Source: Bradyrhizobium sp. WSM3983 (lineage in GTDB: Bacteria > Pseudomonadota > Alphaproteobacteria > Rhizobiales > Xanthobacteraceae). Taken from it: a DNA stretch of 64,000 nucleotides. The stretch is taken from the NCBI RefSeq assembly GCF_000473045.1, contig NZ_AXAY01000003.1:1-64000 (forward strand), written 5' to 3'. The notes under the pieces were generated by a model. The model was not told where the DNA came from and ran no database searches. It was given only the letters and a program-made list of their open reading frames with translations. The position numbers and the translations under genes are program-made. Shown here one piece after another: positions 56,159-64,000 of the stretch (positions are counted from its first letter, which is position 1; every line of letters begins with the position of its first letter).

Positions 56159-56511
56159 CTATTCTCCATTGGCGATTTGCGCGTCTTCTAGCAGCTTCCG
56201 GGCGATGTCGCGACTGGTAAGATGCAGACTCGTCCCCGGCAAAATGCCCTTGCGGGCAATCTTGGCGCCGGCGGCGGCCCGAAAGGCGGCCTCAAACCGC
56301 CGGAAATAGCCGAGGCAGGCCTCCGGCGTGGGCTCGGCGCCGAGCAAGGTCCGGAAGGCGCCCCAGTGCACGGCGCAGATCGCGCCGTGTCCTGTGACGG
56401 GAAACACCAGCGACGCGATGTCATCGCGCCAATGGACCTCGTTGCTCAAGCGGTCGCGCGCCCCGCAAAACTTGCGAGCGCGAATGACACGGTCAGGTTG
56501 GTGAGGGCCAT
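56159..56511 (-). pseudogene. DUF1488-like gene with an apparent homopolymer frameshift
   Basis: ATG 56511, with CAGGAG 7 nt upstream, reads MALTNLTVSFALASFAG, then runs out of frame to a stop at 56446. The continuing frame, open to 56159, reads ARDRLSNEVHWRDDIASLVF then HLTSRDIARKLLEDAQIANG. Adding one base to the C4 run at 56461-56464 joins the two exactly. The joined ~118-aa protein resembles DUF1488, a small domain of unknown function. An uninterrupted GTG start at 56539 is an alternative but gives a poor N-terminus. It is just upstream of cbtB. Confidence 0.55.
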
Positions 56512-56568
56512 GGTGATCTCCTGGCGGCGACCCTACCACAGCTATCGACGAATTTCGCCCGCGCGCAA

Positions 56569-56790
56569 TCAGGCCGGGTCCCGCTCAGCGCGCGTCCTGA
56601 TCATGGCCCGCTCGCCGGCATCGACGAGCTGGCCGATGCCGGTGCGGCCTGTCAGCGCACACCGGATGATGTTCTCGGCGACCGAGCGGCGGAAGCCATG
56701 GTCCTCGCCGTCGGGGCGATGGCGGCAGATCCGGTCCAGCGCCAGCTTCATGTTGATGCGTGTGCGGGTGTCGAAATGCTCGCTGATCAT
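56569..56790 (-). CDS. Small hypothetical protein (73 aa)
   Basis: A short basic soluble protein with NMKLALDRICRHRPDGEDHG and RRSVAENIIRCALTGRTGIG. The sequence looks like a coherent helical domain, and I recall similar small proteins in Bradyrhizobium, but I recognise no named family. GAGG lies near the start. It is followed 29 nt later by the DUF1488-like reading frame. Confidence 0.5.
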   Translation of the reverse strand: MISEHFDTRTRINMKLALDRICRHRPDGEDHGFRRSVAENIIRCALTGRTGIGQLVDAGERAMIRTRAERDPA

Positions 56791-56874
56791 GCGCGCGGCC
56801 TCGGTGCGTTGGTATCGGGGCGGAAACGTCCGATGAACGGTCCAGTTCCAAAACGGGATCGAGCAATGAATGCC

Positions 56875-57132
56875 CTAAGTGCGCCCGCGCGGGCGTTGGG
56901 CCTGGGCCCAGGCCGCCGTCCCCTCGTGCGGGGGAATGTCGACGCGCTTGATCGGTAACAGCTGCCCGGACGCAGAGACGATTGCGGTCTCCTCACGGCG
57001 GCAGCGCGGGCAGACGAAGCGGACCTCGTGCGGCTGTGCCGACCAGTTCGCACGTTTGACATTGGCCGCCATCGGCCAAGCCGCACAATGCGAGCACGAC
57101 ACCAGAAACCGGCCGGGATCGAGCATACCCAT
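56875..57132 (-). CDS. Small zinc-ribbon-like protein (85 aa)
   Basis: Two CxxC knuckles (SCSHCAAW near residue 14 and VCPRCRREET near 41) spaced by about 24 residues make a likely zinc ribbon. The rest is short and basic with a Pro/Gln-rich end. No named domain is recognised. It might be a nucleic-acid-binding or metal-binding protein. It is on the strand of the cbt genes but 84 nt from the next gene. Confidence 0.6.
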   Translation of the reverse strand: MGMLDPGRFLVSCSHCAAWPMAANVKRANWSAQPHEVRFVCPRCRREETAIVSASGQLLPIKRVDIPPHEGTAAWAQAQRPRGRT

Positions 57133-57280
57133 TCCAAAGGACTCCGCGTCCTACTGCTCCTTCAATGATCATCTCATGGAAATCGTTCCGGTGCCGGAGC
57201 ACCGTCAGCGGTTTGGCTCTACCGGTTCCCCAATTGCGAACAGACTGAAATAAAGAAACCGCGGCCTTCGGGCCTTGCTT

Positions 57281-57493
57281 TCAGCGCGCGCCCTTGAGCG
57301 TGCAAGAGGTGGTGCAGGTCACCGTGTTGCCATGGTCGCACGACTTGCAGGCGGCAACGCACTGGTTCATGTCGCGGGGATTGTAGGAAGAGTAGCTGCG
57401 CATCGGGCAGAGCGGGGTCGAGCCCGTGACGTCCTGCTCCTGGTTGCAGGCAGCCGTCAGAAGCGCAAACAAGATGACCACCAACAGACGCAT
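57281..57493 (-). CDS. Small Cys-rich lipoprotein (70 aa)
   Basis: A lipoprotein signal peptide (MRLLVVILFALLTAACNQEQ; Cys 16 in LTAAC) leads to a short mature part with six further cysteines in CPMRSYSSYNPRDMNQCVA, ACKSCDHGNTVTCTTSC. The pattern suggests disulfides or a metal site. No named family. It stands alone between small genes. Confidence 0.7.
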   Translation of the reverse strand: MRLLVVILFALLTAACNQEQDVTGSTPLCPMRSYSSYNPRDMNQCVAACKSCDHGNTVTCTTSCTLKGAR

Positions 57494-57708
57494 GGGATGT
57501 CAACCATCGGACGAGCTACGTTCGCGGGCAATGTCGCATAGCAACCTTGCCCCAGGCATTCCCATCGCCAGGAATCGCAACGTACGATCCCTCGCGTCCC
57601 ATCGAGGATGCGTCTCAATTGTTAAGAAGGGATTGCGATCGCGCGCTATCCCGCAAGGACAGGGATGCCCGGCATCGTGCCTCGCTCCAACAGAAACCTT
57701 AGGCCATA

Positions 57709-57885
57709 TCAGGCTGCGGCCCTGGTCGCGATCGCCTGGCGCATGTCGACCGCGAGCTGACGGTACTGGTCCCCGAGCTTCAGGTAGAATTCGCGCTTCT
57801 TGCTGTCGGTAGCGAGCTTGGCAATCAGCTCGCATTCGGCGGTAAGTGTCTCGAACCGCTCCAGCCTGTCCTCAAGTTCTGTCAT
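57709..57885 (-). CDS. Small conserved hypothetical protein (58 aa)
   Basis: An all-helical protein starting MTELEDRLERFETLTAECEL with a continuous amphipathic pattern, followed by LATDSKKREFYLKLGDQYRQ. No domain name is known to me. ATG 57885 has GGGG before it; an in-frame longer start at 57972 would add 29 residues of less convincing sequence. It follows the cyclase gene by 105 nt. Confidence 0.65.
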   Translation of the reverse strand: MTELEDRLERFETLTAECELIAKLATDSKKREFYLKLGDQYRQLAVDMRQAIATRAAA

Positions 57886-57990
57886 TGGCGTATCCCCATC
57901 AAACGCCTCAAGGACAGCTAACGTAAGCCCGGAAATTAGGTCACGACGAACATCGTTATGAGATAAAAACAATTATTCGCGGGCGGACGG

Positions 57991-59727
57991 CTATTTGCTG
58001 TCCATCCTCCAGGCGCCGTCCCAATCAGCCGCGGGCGGATTGGTCTCGAACGCTGCGATGCGGCCGAGCATGGTGCGCGACGGGCCGTCGCCGGGGGCGC
58101 TTTCCAGCGCCGTGTTGAACGCGATGCGTGCGTCGTCGAAGCGGCACGCGCGATAGCCGGCAAGACCGTCGGCATAGTGCGCGCGCAGGCTCTCCTGCGA
58201 CGGAAGAAGCGCGCCTGCCCTGCCCAACACTTCGAACACCGGCTGCGGCACGCTCTGGCCGACCGCCGCAAGACGGTCGATCTCGCGCAATTCGAGCCGC
58301 GACCCGATCGCCTCTGCCGTGGCCTGCGAAATCAGGATGCGGGTACCGTAGAGCTTATTGACGGCCTCCAGACGCGAGGCGAGGTTCACCGCGTCACCCA
58401 TCACCGTAAAGCTCATCATCAGCTCGGAGCCGATGCTGCCGGTCAGCACCTCGCCGGTGGCGATGCCGATGCGCAAATCGCACGCCACCGGCATGGCACG
58501 GATGCCGAGCAGATCCGGCAATTGCTTCTGCAGCGCGGGCACCTGCTCGGCCATGTCGATGGCGGACAGCCCTGCGAGCAACGCCTGCTCGTCCTCCTCG
58601 ATGAAGGGCGGGCCCCAATAGGACATGATGGCATCGCCGATATACTTGTCGATGACACCGCGGTTGTTGCGGATCGGGCCGGACATGAGCGTGAAATAGT
58701 GGTTCATCACCTTGACGAGGCCGCGCGGGGTCATGCCCTCGCTCATCGAGGTGAAGCCGCTCATGTCGCAGAACATGATGGTCATCACCCGGCGCTGGCC
58801 CTCGATCGCGACTTCAGGCCGATCGATCAGGCCCTGCACCACCTTGGGATCGATGTAGCGGCCAAAGGTCTCGCGAATGCGCTCGTTGTGGCGCAACTGC
58901 TCGATCATGCGGTTGAAGGCCGCCGCGAGCTCGCCGATCTCGTCGTGGGTCGAGACGGTGATGTTCTTGTCGAAACGACCCGCCTCGACCTCGCGGGCCC
59001 CGGCAAGCAGCAGCCGCACCGGGCGCGTGATGCCGCTGGAGACGAGCAGCGCGAAGGCAAATCCGACGATCGCAGCAAGGAGCGTCACGATGCCCGAGAT
59101 GATGATCGCCTGACGCTGGTGGCCGATCACCTGCGACGTCGAGGCAAACACCTGCTTCAGCATGTCGGCGCGGATCGCATCGATCTTCTGGTTGAACTGG
59201 TCGCGGAGAACGTCGAGGTGTTCGAGCGTGCCGCGGGCCTCCGCCATCTGCTTGGCGTCGACCTGCTTGAGGAGCTTGGCGTGGTCCTCGTTCAAATCGT
59301 GACGCAGCTCAGTGACGGCGGTCTCGATGCGGGTCTCGATCCGTGCCAGCGCGGCATTGTCAGACGGCGTCCTGGTATCGTCGATGATCGCATTGATGAG
59401 GGTGCGCGCGCTCTCGACCTCCTCCTCGATCCTCCGGTCCACCGCTTCGAACTCGTGAAGGCGCGCCGTATAGGCCTCCTCGTCCGAGGGCGACTCCATC
59501 TTCGTCATGATCATGCGCCGCAGCGCCAGTGCCCGCTCCAGCGAGCGGATGTTGGCGCGCGCCAGATGCCCGTAGGCCGGGATGTAACGGTTGGTCAGCT
59601 CGTTCAGGAGGACGCCGACCTGACTCGACATCACCATCGACAGGATCGAGGTGACCAGCATCAGGACGATCAACCCGAGGGCGATGCCCACGATCTTGCG
59701 CCGGATCGACTGGTTGAAAAGCGGCAT
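57991..59727 (-). CDS. Membrane adenylate/guanylate cyclase with HAMP domain and TPR tail (578 aa)
   Basis: The N-terminal helix (RRKIVGIALGLIVLMLVTSI) and a second near residues 185-210 enclose a helical periplasmic sensor region. A HAMP domain follows (about 205-260: SSGITRPVRLLLAGAREVEA). The class III cyclase domain (about 290-480) has RVMTIMFCDMSGFTSMSEGM with the metal Asp, GDAIMSYWGPPF and the catalytic TVMGDAVNLASRLEAVNKLY. The last ~60 residues are TPR-like (YRACRFDDARIAFNTALESA). It makes cAMP or cGMP in response to an unknown signal. Confidence 0.94.
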   Translation of the reverse strand: MPLFNQSIRRKIVGIALGLIVLMLVTSILSMVMSSQVGVLLNELTNRYIPAYGHLARANIRSLERALALRRMIMTKMESPSDEEAYTARLHEFEAVDRRIEEEVESARTLINAIIDDTRTPSDNAALARIETRIETAVTELRHDLNEDHAKLLKQVDAKQMAEARGTLEHLDVLRDQFNQKIDAIRADMLKQVFASTSQVIGHQRQAIIISGIVTLLAAIVGFAFALLVSSGITRPVRLLLAGAREVEAGRFDKNITVSTHDEIGELAAAFNRMIEQLRHNERIRETFGRYIDPKVVQGLIDRPEVAIEGQRRVMTIMFCDMSGFTSMSEGMTPRGLVKVMNHYFTLMSGPIRNNRGVIDKYIGDAIMSYWGPPFIEEDEQALLAGLSAIDMAEQVPALQKQLPDLLGIRAMPVACDLRIGIATGEVLTGSIGSELMMSFTVMGDAVNLASRLEAVNKLYGTRILISQATAEAIGSRLELREIDRLAAVGQSVPQPVFEVLGRAGALLPSQESLRAHYADGLAGYRACRFDDARIAFNTALESAPGDGPSRTMLGRIAAFETNPPAADWDGAWRMDSK

Positions 59728-60049
59728 GGGGTGCGGGCAAAGGGCTGAATGGACGGCTGGGGAACTCAATACACCGGATTTTGGCCGGGAACACGCGCAA
59801 TCGAGCCGTTCTTGGCGCCGAGAGCCGCCCGCAAGCGTCGCGCGAGGCGCAGTCGTTAACAAAGGTTAAAACTCTGTTCTATCCCTCGTTGCACAGGTTC
59901 CCGTGCTCCATCCGTATTTTGCCGCATTGTTGCGGGAGCGTGAGGAATCCGAAACGATGCTGTGTCACCGTTTTTGACGTCGTTTTGATTCTCGAGCCGC
60001 AGACGATCGCGGAGTTTGGTTTGTACTGGTTTCGCAGGGGGACCACGGA

Positions 60050-62239
60050 ATGAACCAGTGCCTACGCTCGCTCGCGTGTGTCGTTGCCATGGCCGCACTT
60101 GCGCTCCTTCCGACGGAGCTGGCAGCGAAGAGCAAATCATCATCGCCGAAGAAGACGCATGAGGCCAAGGCCGGCAGCAAGTCCGGCAAGCAGCGGCACG
60201 CGGCATCCGGCAAGCACGGCAAACACGCCGAGGCCAAGCGCAAGTCGAAGAAGCAGGACGACGAGCCCGCGGACAAGCCCGCGCCGCCGGCGCTGACCGG
60301 CGACCTTGCCGCGCTGAAGGACGCGATCGACCTTGCACGCAAGGGCAAGACCGACGACGCCGCTGCGGCGCGCGACCGCATTGCCGATCCCGCCGGACAG
60401 AAGCTCGCCGACTGGTTCATGCTGCGCCATTCCGAGAGCACCGCGAATTTCAAGCGCTACGCCGCATTCCTCGCCGCCAATCCGGATTGGCCGAGCAGCG
60501 CCCTGCTGCGCCGGCGCGCCGAAGCGCGGCTGTGGCAGGAAAAGAGCGATGCGGCCACCGTGCACGCCTTCACGATGGATCGCCCAACCAGCGCCAAAGG
60601 CAATTTCGCACTCGCCCGCGTGCTGCTCGCCGAAGACGACAGCGACAGGGCCACGCGCCTCGTGCGTGAGGCCTGGCGCTCGGAGGAGCTGTCCGAGCGC
60701 AGTGAGGAGGATTCCTACGCAGCGTTCCGCGATCTCCTCACCGCTGAGGATCACCGCGCCCGCATGGACAAGCGCTTGGGCGCCAAGGACTATGCCGGCG
60801 CAAGGCGCACTGCAAAACGTCTCGGCGAGGATGCGCTCGCAATCGTCAAGGCCTGCGCCGCGGTGAACGCCAAGGAGGACAAGGCCAAGTATTATCTCGA
60901 CGACGTGTCAGCTGACGCGCGCCGCGATCTCGGCTATGTCCTCTGCCGCGCGCAATGGCATCTGCAGAAGGACCGCATCGACGACGCGGCTGAAGTGATC
61001 CTCGCTGCTGCGCCCGACACCATGGCGGCGCAGGATACCGATGCCTGGTGGCGTGAGCGTCGCCTGCTGGCGCGAAAACTGCTCGACCAGGGCAAATCCA
61101 GGACCGCCTATGACGTGGTGCGCGCGGCCGCAGTGCCGGCGATGGAGGTCTATCGCGTCGACTATCACTTCATGTGCGGCTGGATCGCGCTGCGCTATCT
61201 CGACGATCCCAAGACGGCGATGGCGCACTTCGCCGCGATCGACGAAGGCTCGGCCAATCCGATCGCGTTGTCGCGCGCACATTACTGGCGCGGCCGTGCG
61301 GCCGAGGAGATGGGCGCAGTCGCCGACGCGCGCATGAGCTACAGGGCCGCCGCGCGCTATCCCACGGCCTATTACGGCCAGCTCGCTCGTGCGAGGCTCG
61401 GCCTCGAGGGCATCGAGCTGCGCCCGCCTTCGCCCGTGCTGGCGTCTGCCGACGCCCCGCTCGCGGACGATCGCGTGCGCGCCGCCGAGATGCTGTATGG
61501 CATCGGCGAGCGCGACACGGTGTACTATTACGCCGAGGATTTTTCCAAGGAGAGCACCGACGTCGCCGCGCTCGAAGCGCTCGGGGAACTCGCCGGCCGG
61601 CGCAACGATGCGCGCGTCATGCTGGAGGTCGGCAAGTCGGCGCTGGCGCGCGGACTGGCGCTCGACCATTACGCCTTCCCGACCATCGGCATCCCCGAGC
61701 ATAAGCAGGTCGCACCCGCGATCGAGACCAGCGTGATCTATTCGGTGGCGCGCACCGAGAGCTCGTTCGACCAGCGCGACAAATCGGCTGCGAATGCCGT
61801 CGGCCTGATGCAGGTGACGCCGGAAGCCGGCCGCGACACCGCAAAGCGCTTCGGCGTGACCTATGATTGGGACAGGATGGTCTCCGACCCCGTCTACAAC
61901 ACCCAGATGGGCGCCGCCGAGCTCAGCGCGTTGCTGTCGGAATATCGCGGCAGCCAGATCATGACCTTCGCCGGCTACAATGCCGGCCGCGGCCGGGTGC
62001 GCGAATGGGTGCAGGCGCACGGCGATCCCAGAGATCCAAAGGTCGATCCGGTCGATTGGGTCGAACGCATCCCGCTGTCGGAGACGCGCAACTACGTTCA
62101 GCGCGTGATGGAGAACGTGCTGGTGTACCGCGCACGGTTCGAGGGCAGCGGTGCAGTCGCGGGCAAGAGCGACCAGCGCGTAGTGACGCAGGAAATCAGC
62201 GCAGCGGCCCCCGTGGCAGCCGCAGCACCCGCTCCCTAG
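60050..62239 (+). CDS. slt: Soluble lytic murein transglycosylase, Slt70-like (729 aa)
   Basis: A periplasmic peptidoglycan-cleaving enzyme. A signal peptide (CVVAMAALALLPTELAAKS) is followed by a Lys/Ser-rich linker of ~60 residues and a helical superhelix (about 80-550). The catalytic domain begins ETSVIYSVARTESSFDQRDK (Glu about 570), then SAANAVGLMQVTPEAG, MTFAGYNAGRGRVREWV and WVERIPLSETRNYVQRVMEN. Gene order beside a cyclase gives no extra clue. A strong hairpin follows the stop codon. Length is slightly above E. coli Slt70. Confidence 0.94.
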   Translation: MNQCLRSLACVVAMAALALLPTELAAKSKSSSPKKTHEAKAGSKSGKQRHAASGKHGKHAEAKRKSKKQDDEPADKPAPPALTGDLAALKDAIDLARKGKTDDAAAARDRIADPAGQKLADWFMLRHSESTANFKRYAAFLAANPDWPSSALLRRRAEARLWQEKSDAATVHAFTMDRPTSAKGNFALARVLLAEDDSDRATRLVREAWRSEELSERSEEDSYAAFRDLLTAEDHRARMDKRLGAKDYAGARRTAKRLGEDALAIVKACAAVNAKEDKAKYYLDDVSADARRDLGYVLCRAQWHLQKDRIDDAAEVILAAAPDTMAAQDTDAWWRERRLLARKLLDQGKSRTAYDVVRAAAVPAMEVYRVDYHFMCGWIALRYLDDPKTAMAHFAAIDEGSANPIALSRAHYWRGRAAEEMGAVADARMSYRAAARYPTAYYGQLARARLGLEGIELRPPSPVLASADAPLADDRVRAAEMLYGIGERDTVYYYAEDFSKESTDVAALEALGELAGRRNDARVMLEVGKSALARGLALDHYAFPTIGIPEHKQVAPAIETSVIYSVARTESSFDQRDKSAANAVGLMQVTPEAGRDTAKRFGVTYDWDRMVSDPVYNTQMGAAELSALLSEYRGSQIMTFAGYNAGRGRVREWVQAHGDPRDPKVDPVDWVERIPLSETRNYVQRVMENVLVYRARFEGSGAVAGKSDQRVVTQEISAAAPVAAAAPAP

Positions 62240-62241
62240 TT

Positions 62242-62268
62242 GGCGCCGCCGGGGCTGGCCGCGGCGCC
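62242..62268. terminator. Terminator hairpin between slt and the Cys-rich cassette
   Basis: GGCGCCGC (62242-62249) and GCGGCGCC (62261-62268) form a perfect 8-bp stem with an 11-nt loop, directly after the slt stop. It lies between convergent genes. Confidence 0.55.
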
Positions 62269-62314
62269 TGTGAGGTTACGTTGCTGCGGCTTCCACGCGA
62301 GTGCAGTCGCGCAG

Positions 62315-62668
62315 TCAGGTGTCACCTCCTTCCGTCGTGATCAGATCGCGACCGTCCAAGTATGCGCCGGTCAAGGCTCTCGCGAAGGCCCAGATCTGTG
62401 TCGTGCAGCTCCAGCACGAGACGGCACTCAGGACCGCCAACATCTCGATCATGTTCCCAGCGCCGTTCCAGGCGGCCGGCTCTCCGCGCCCAAGCATCGA
62501 CCACGGCATCAGCAGCGTCACGAGTTCGCCTCGGCGGTAGCAGTCATAGTCACAGTAGCGGCGCTGTGTCCGCACATGCCGGACATAGCCGGATCGGATC
62601 GACCGCGAGCATGTGCTGCACGTCGCCGCGCATGATGGGGGTTCGTGATTGACCAGCACGAAGTTCAT
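62315..62668 (-). CDS. Cys-finger protein C with hydrophobic C-terminus (117 aa)
   Basis: A C-x2-C-x18-C-x3-C finger (CSTCSRSIRSGYVRHVR... YCDYDCY, about residues 17-44) is followed by a hydrophobic segment (NMIEMLAVLSAVSCWSC, about 72-90). No named domain is recognised. The start FVLVNHEPP and the YCDY.CY motif are shared with the upstream gene, so the two are paralogues. Its ATG (62668) overlaps that gene's stop by 4 nt, implying coupled translation. It could be a membrane-anchored zinc-binding protein. Confidence 0.7.
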   Translation of the reverse strand: MNFVLVNHEPPSCAATCSTCSRSIRSGYVRHVRTQRRYCDYDCYRRGELVTLLMPWSMLGRGEPAAWNGAGNMIEMLAVLSAVSCWSCTTQIWAFARALTGAYLDGRDLITTEGGDT

Positions 62669-62853
62669 GAAGCCGCCCTCACGCGATCGTTCGCGAGGGC
62701 CTCGCAGAACAACGCGTAGCACTGATAATCGCAGTACGGCAGACGGGTCGCGATCTCGCGGAGATAGCTGCCGCTGATCGGCTCGCAGCACTGCATGCAC
62801 CACGCCTGCCGGAATGGGGTCCGGCCGTTCACCAGCACGAACGCGAATCTCAA
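62665..62853 (-). CDS. Cys-finger protein B, TTG start (62 aa)
   Basis: The protein is essentially a finger: FVLVNGRTPFRQAWCMQCCE, then YCDYQCYALFCEALAN (C-x2-C-x18-C-x3-C). The TTG at 62853 has GGGAGGTG 3-4 nt upstream, and its sequence TTGA overlaps the stop of gene A. That start gives MRFAFVLVN, matching MNFVLVN of gene C, so TTG is strongly preferred over an upstream in-frame ATG at 62919. No function is known. Confidence 0.72.
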   Translation of the reverse strand: MRFAFVLVNGRTPFRQAWCMQCCEPISGSYLREIATRLPYCDYQCYALFCEALANDRVRAAS

Positions 62854-63242
62854 GTGGCACCTCCCAAAGCGAAGCAGTAAACGCTGTCCAGCGGAGACAC
62901 TGCAGGTGGTGGAGCGCAAAGATGGTTTCGGCCGTCCGGATTATCCCTGTTTCGTTCCACTTTTTGCGGCGGGACCGGAATGTATCTTCCGTCCTCCCTG
63001 CGCCGTGCATAGATCTGGCCGTCGATGTACTTGATATCGGTCGGATAGCAGTCAGCGCTGTTGCAGCAGCTGAGGCTCGGATTGTCCGGCATGTGCCAGG
63101 TCGAATAGAATTTTTCGTGCAGCCGCTGATCCTGGGGTGGGTGCTCGCGATGAACGGCGCCGTGTCCCGTCTCCTGCGCCTGGACCGTCGCGGTGGAGCA
63201 GAAGAGAACGATCGAGCACAAGAGCTTGCATGGGCGGTTCAA
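62850..63242 (-). CDS. Exported Cys-rich protein A (130 aa)
   Basis: A signal peptide (CKLLCSIVLFCSTATVQAQE) precedes a mature domain with SCCNSADCYPTDIKYIDGQI and YARRREDGRYIPVPPQKVER, NRDNPDGRNHLCAPP and a final CFALGG. The cysteines suggest disulfides in the periplasm. I recall similar proteins across Bradyrhizobium but know no function. It is the first gene of the three-gene overlapping chain and ends in TTGA with gene B. Confidence 0.78.
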   Translation of the reverse strand: MNRPCKLLCSIVLFCSTATVQAQETGHGAVHREHPPQDQRLHEKFYSTWHMPDNPSLSCCNSADCYPTDIKYIDGQIYARRREDGRYIPVPPQKVERNRDNPDGRNHLCAPPPAVSPLDSVYCFALGGAT

Positions 63243-63297
63243 GACACGGGCTCCCAGGATCAGACCTTCGGAACGATGTCACCTCTCCAATTCAGCC

Positions 63298-63507
63298 TCA
63301 CGCGCACTGAGCCCGGAACAACCACCGACGGTCGCGTTCGCGGCGTGTGCGGAAGCGATCGACACACTTCTTGGAGCAGAGCGCGGTGCGCCACGAGTAG
63401 TAGCGGATCAAACCAAATTTGCTGCCACACACCCCACAGCCGTTGGCTGAAGAGCACCCTTTGGACCCGGATAGGCCACCCTCAGGAAGTGCCGATGTAT
63501 CGCACAT
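63298..63507 (-). CDS. Small Cys-finger protein D (69 aa)
   Basis: The core CGVCGSKFGLIRYYSWRTAL then CSKKCVDRFRTRRERD is a C-x2-C-x16-C-x3-C finger with a basic tail, like proteins B and C but in a different sequence context. Such small fingers might bind nucleic acid or zinc. GGGAGATAACA precedes ATG 63507. It lies 55 nt upstream of gene A on the same strand, so the four genes may form one transcript. Confidence 0.72.
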   Translation of the reverse strand: MCDTSALPEGGLSGSKGCSSANGCGVCGSKFGLIRYYSWRTALCSKKCVDRFRTRRERDRRWLFRAQCA

Positions 63508-63715
63508 TGTTATCTCCCTCGTTGTGTTGCTTGCGCTCTTGCTCGTTGGTTCCCTTCGAATTCGCGCGGGTAGCGGCTTGCCGCGATCGCTGCTGCGCGT
63601 CGAGAATTGCAGCCGCCTCGACCTTGGTTGTCCGCCTGTCGGTAAGACGCCCCGGCGGCAAGCTCGGACCAGGTTCTCGTACGCTCGCTGCGACTGACTG
63701 GTCCCGATTGGACAT
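63482..63715 (-). CDS. Possible small basic protein (77 aa)
   Basis: The segment RLTDRRTTKVEAAAILDAQQ followed by RSRQAATRANSKGTNEQERK resembles short helical proteins seen in Bradyrhizobium. It overlaps the start of finger gene D by 26 nt in another frame, and its ribosome binding site is weak. The C-terminus looks poor. It could be real, a fragment, or chance. Confidence 0.3.
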   Translation of the reverse strand: MSNRDQSVAASVREPGPSLPPGRLTDRRTTKVEAAAILDAQQRSRQAATRANSKGTNEQERKQHNEGDNNVRYIGTS

Positions 63716-64000
63716 GAGCCTAGCCCGCCGGGCACGAGGCGCTCAATTGTACGGAGGTAAACGGCCGACATGATTAGGAATGAAGGAGCTAAACCTAGGT
63801 TTATCCGTACTCGCCCGGGGCTCCTGCGCTGACTCATGTTCAACGAGACGGCGCACGATGCTCCGGCTGCACGGTCACCGTGAAAACCTTGCTGGCACGG
63901 CTGACTTGACGCGCCGCGATGGCCGGGGCGGCGATCGGTCCGTTCAAAGGCGAACCTCATAACGGCCATCCGACTGAGGCCGGAATTGCTCCTCTCGCGG
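63716..64000. other. Right-edge region, no gene recognised (285 nt)
   Basis: No convincing coding frame, RNA gene or repeat is seen up to the window edge. A small inverted element (aaacctaggttta, 63791-63803) is a 13-nt near-palindrome of unknown meaning. Confidence 0.35.

Noticed and set aside
56157-57300. Cobalamin riboswitch ahead of cbtB
   Set aside because: I searched by eye for the conserved GCCACTG box and flanking helices on the minus strand and saw none; an Rfam search would settle it.

Overview
The window is GC-rich alphaproteobacterial chromosome. Gene order and protein style (serS, surE, pcm, nlpD; tatABC next to scpAB; Mth938-like and squalene-synthase-like genes beside secFD-yajC; many rhizobial small exported proteins and DUFs) point to Bradyrhizobium or a close relative in Nitrobacteraceae. 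This assignment is inferred from gene content; no marker RNA gene is present. I found no tRNA, rRNA, CRISPR array or complete mobile element.

Layout. 1-700: cut-off IS110-family transposase and a hairpin-bearing dispersed repeat. 0.7-9.3 kb: accessory genes (multi-repeat DUF1217 protein, PPC-domain protein with an acyl-CoA synthetase, lipoprotein, a frameshifted DUF3828 gene, two small GNAT paralogues, SPW and TPR proteins, DUF3597). 9.7-21 kb: membrane protein DUF2189, MltB-type lytic transglycosylase, DUF1127, trmFO with an unusual kinase/ANL-C-terminal-domain protein, CAP-domain protein, class V aminotransferase, cupin, winged-helix/TPR regulator and threonine ammonia-lyase.

20.8-41.2 kb is the conserved core. 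It holds homologues of two mitochondrial complex I assembly factors (NDUFAF6-like and NDUFAF3-like), secF-secD-yajC, a DUF815 ATPase, an NlpD-like LytM protein, pcm, surE, serS, tatC-tatB-tatA, scpB-scpA, a decayed nagZ, a SPOR-domain protein, argS, dgt and the divergent erpA. Together these serve protein export, envelope and cell-division remodelling, chromosome segregation and tRNA charging. Two copies of a ~100-bp palindromic repeat (26.36 and 32.01 kb) lie in its gaps.

41.2-46.0 kb is a ~4.8-kb accessory block bounded by the 3' end of erpA and a second, decayed copy of that 3' end, sharing a 24-bp perfect direct repeat. It carries DUF6356, an Lrp regulator, an M50 protease, an exported two-lobed protein and a hydrolase. 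Beyond it come a hybrid histidine kinase, xthA, an ExoR-like protein overlapping ilvD, and a nickel/cobalt region (rcnR-rcnA with operator, DUF1259, cbtA-cbtB) that also holds one gene remnant and one apparently frameshifted gene.

56.5-64 kb: small hypothetical genes, an adenylate/guanylate cyclase, a soluble lytic transglycosylase, and a chain of small Cys-rich proteins, three of them joined by 4-nt stop/start overlaps. Three proteins here share a C-x2-C-x(16-18)-C-x3-C finger. This cassette, the erpA-bounded block and the kinase/ANL fusion are the most promising leads.
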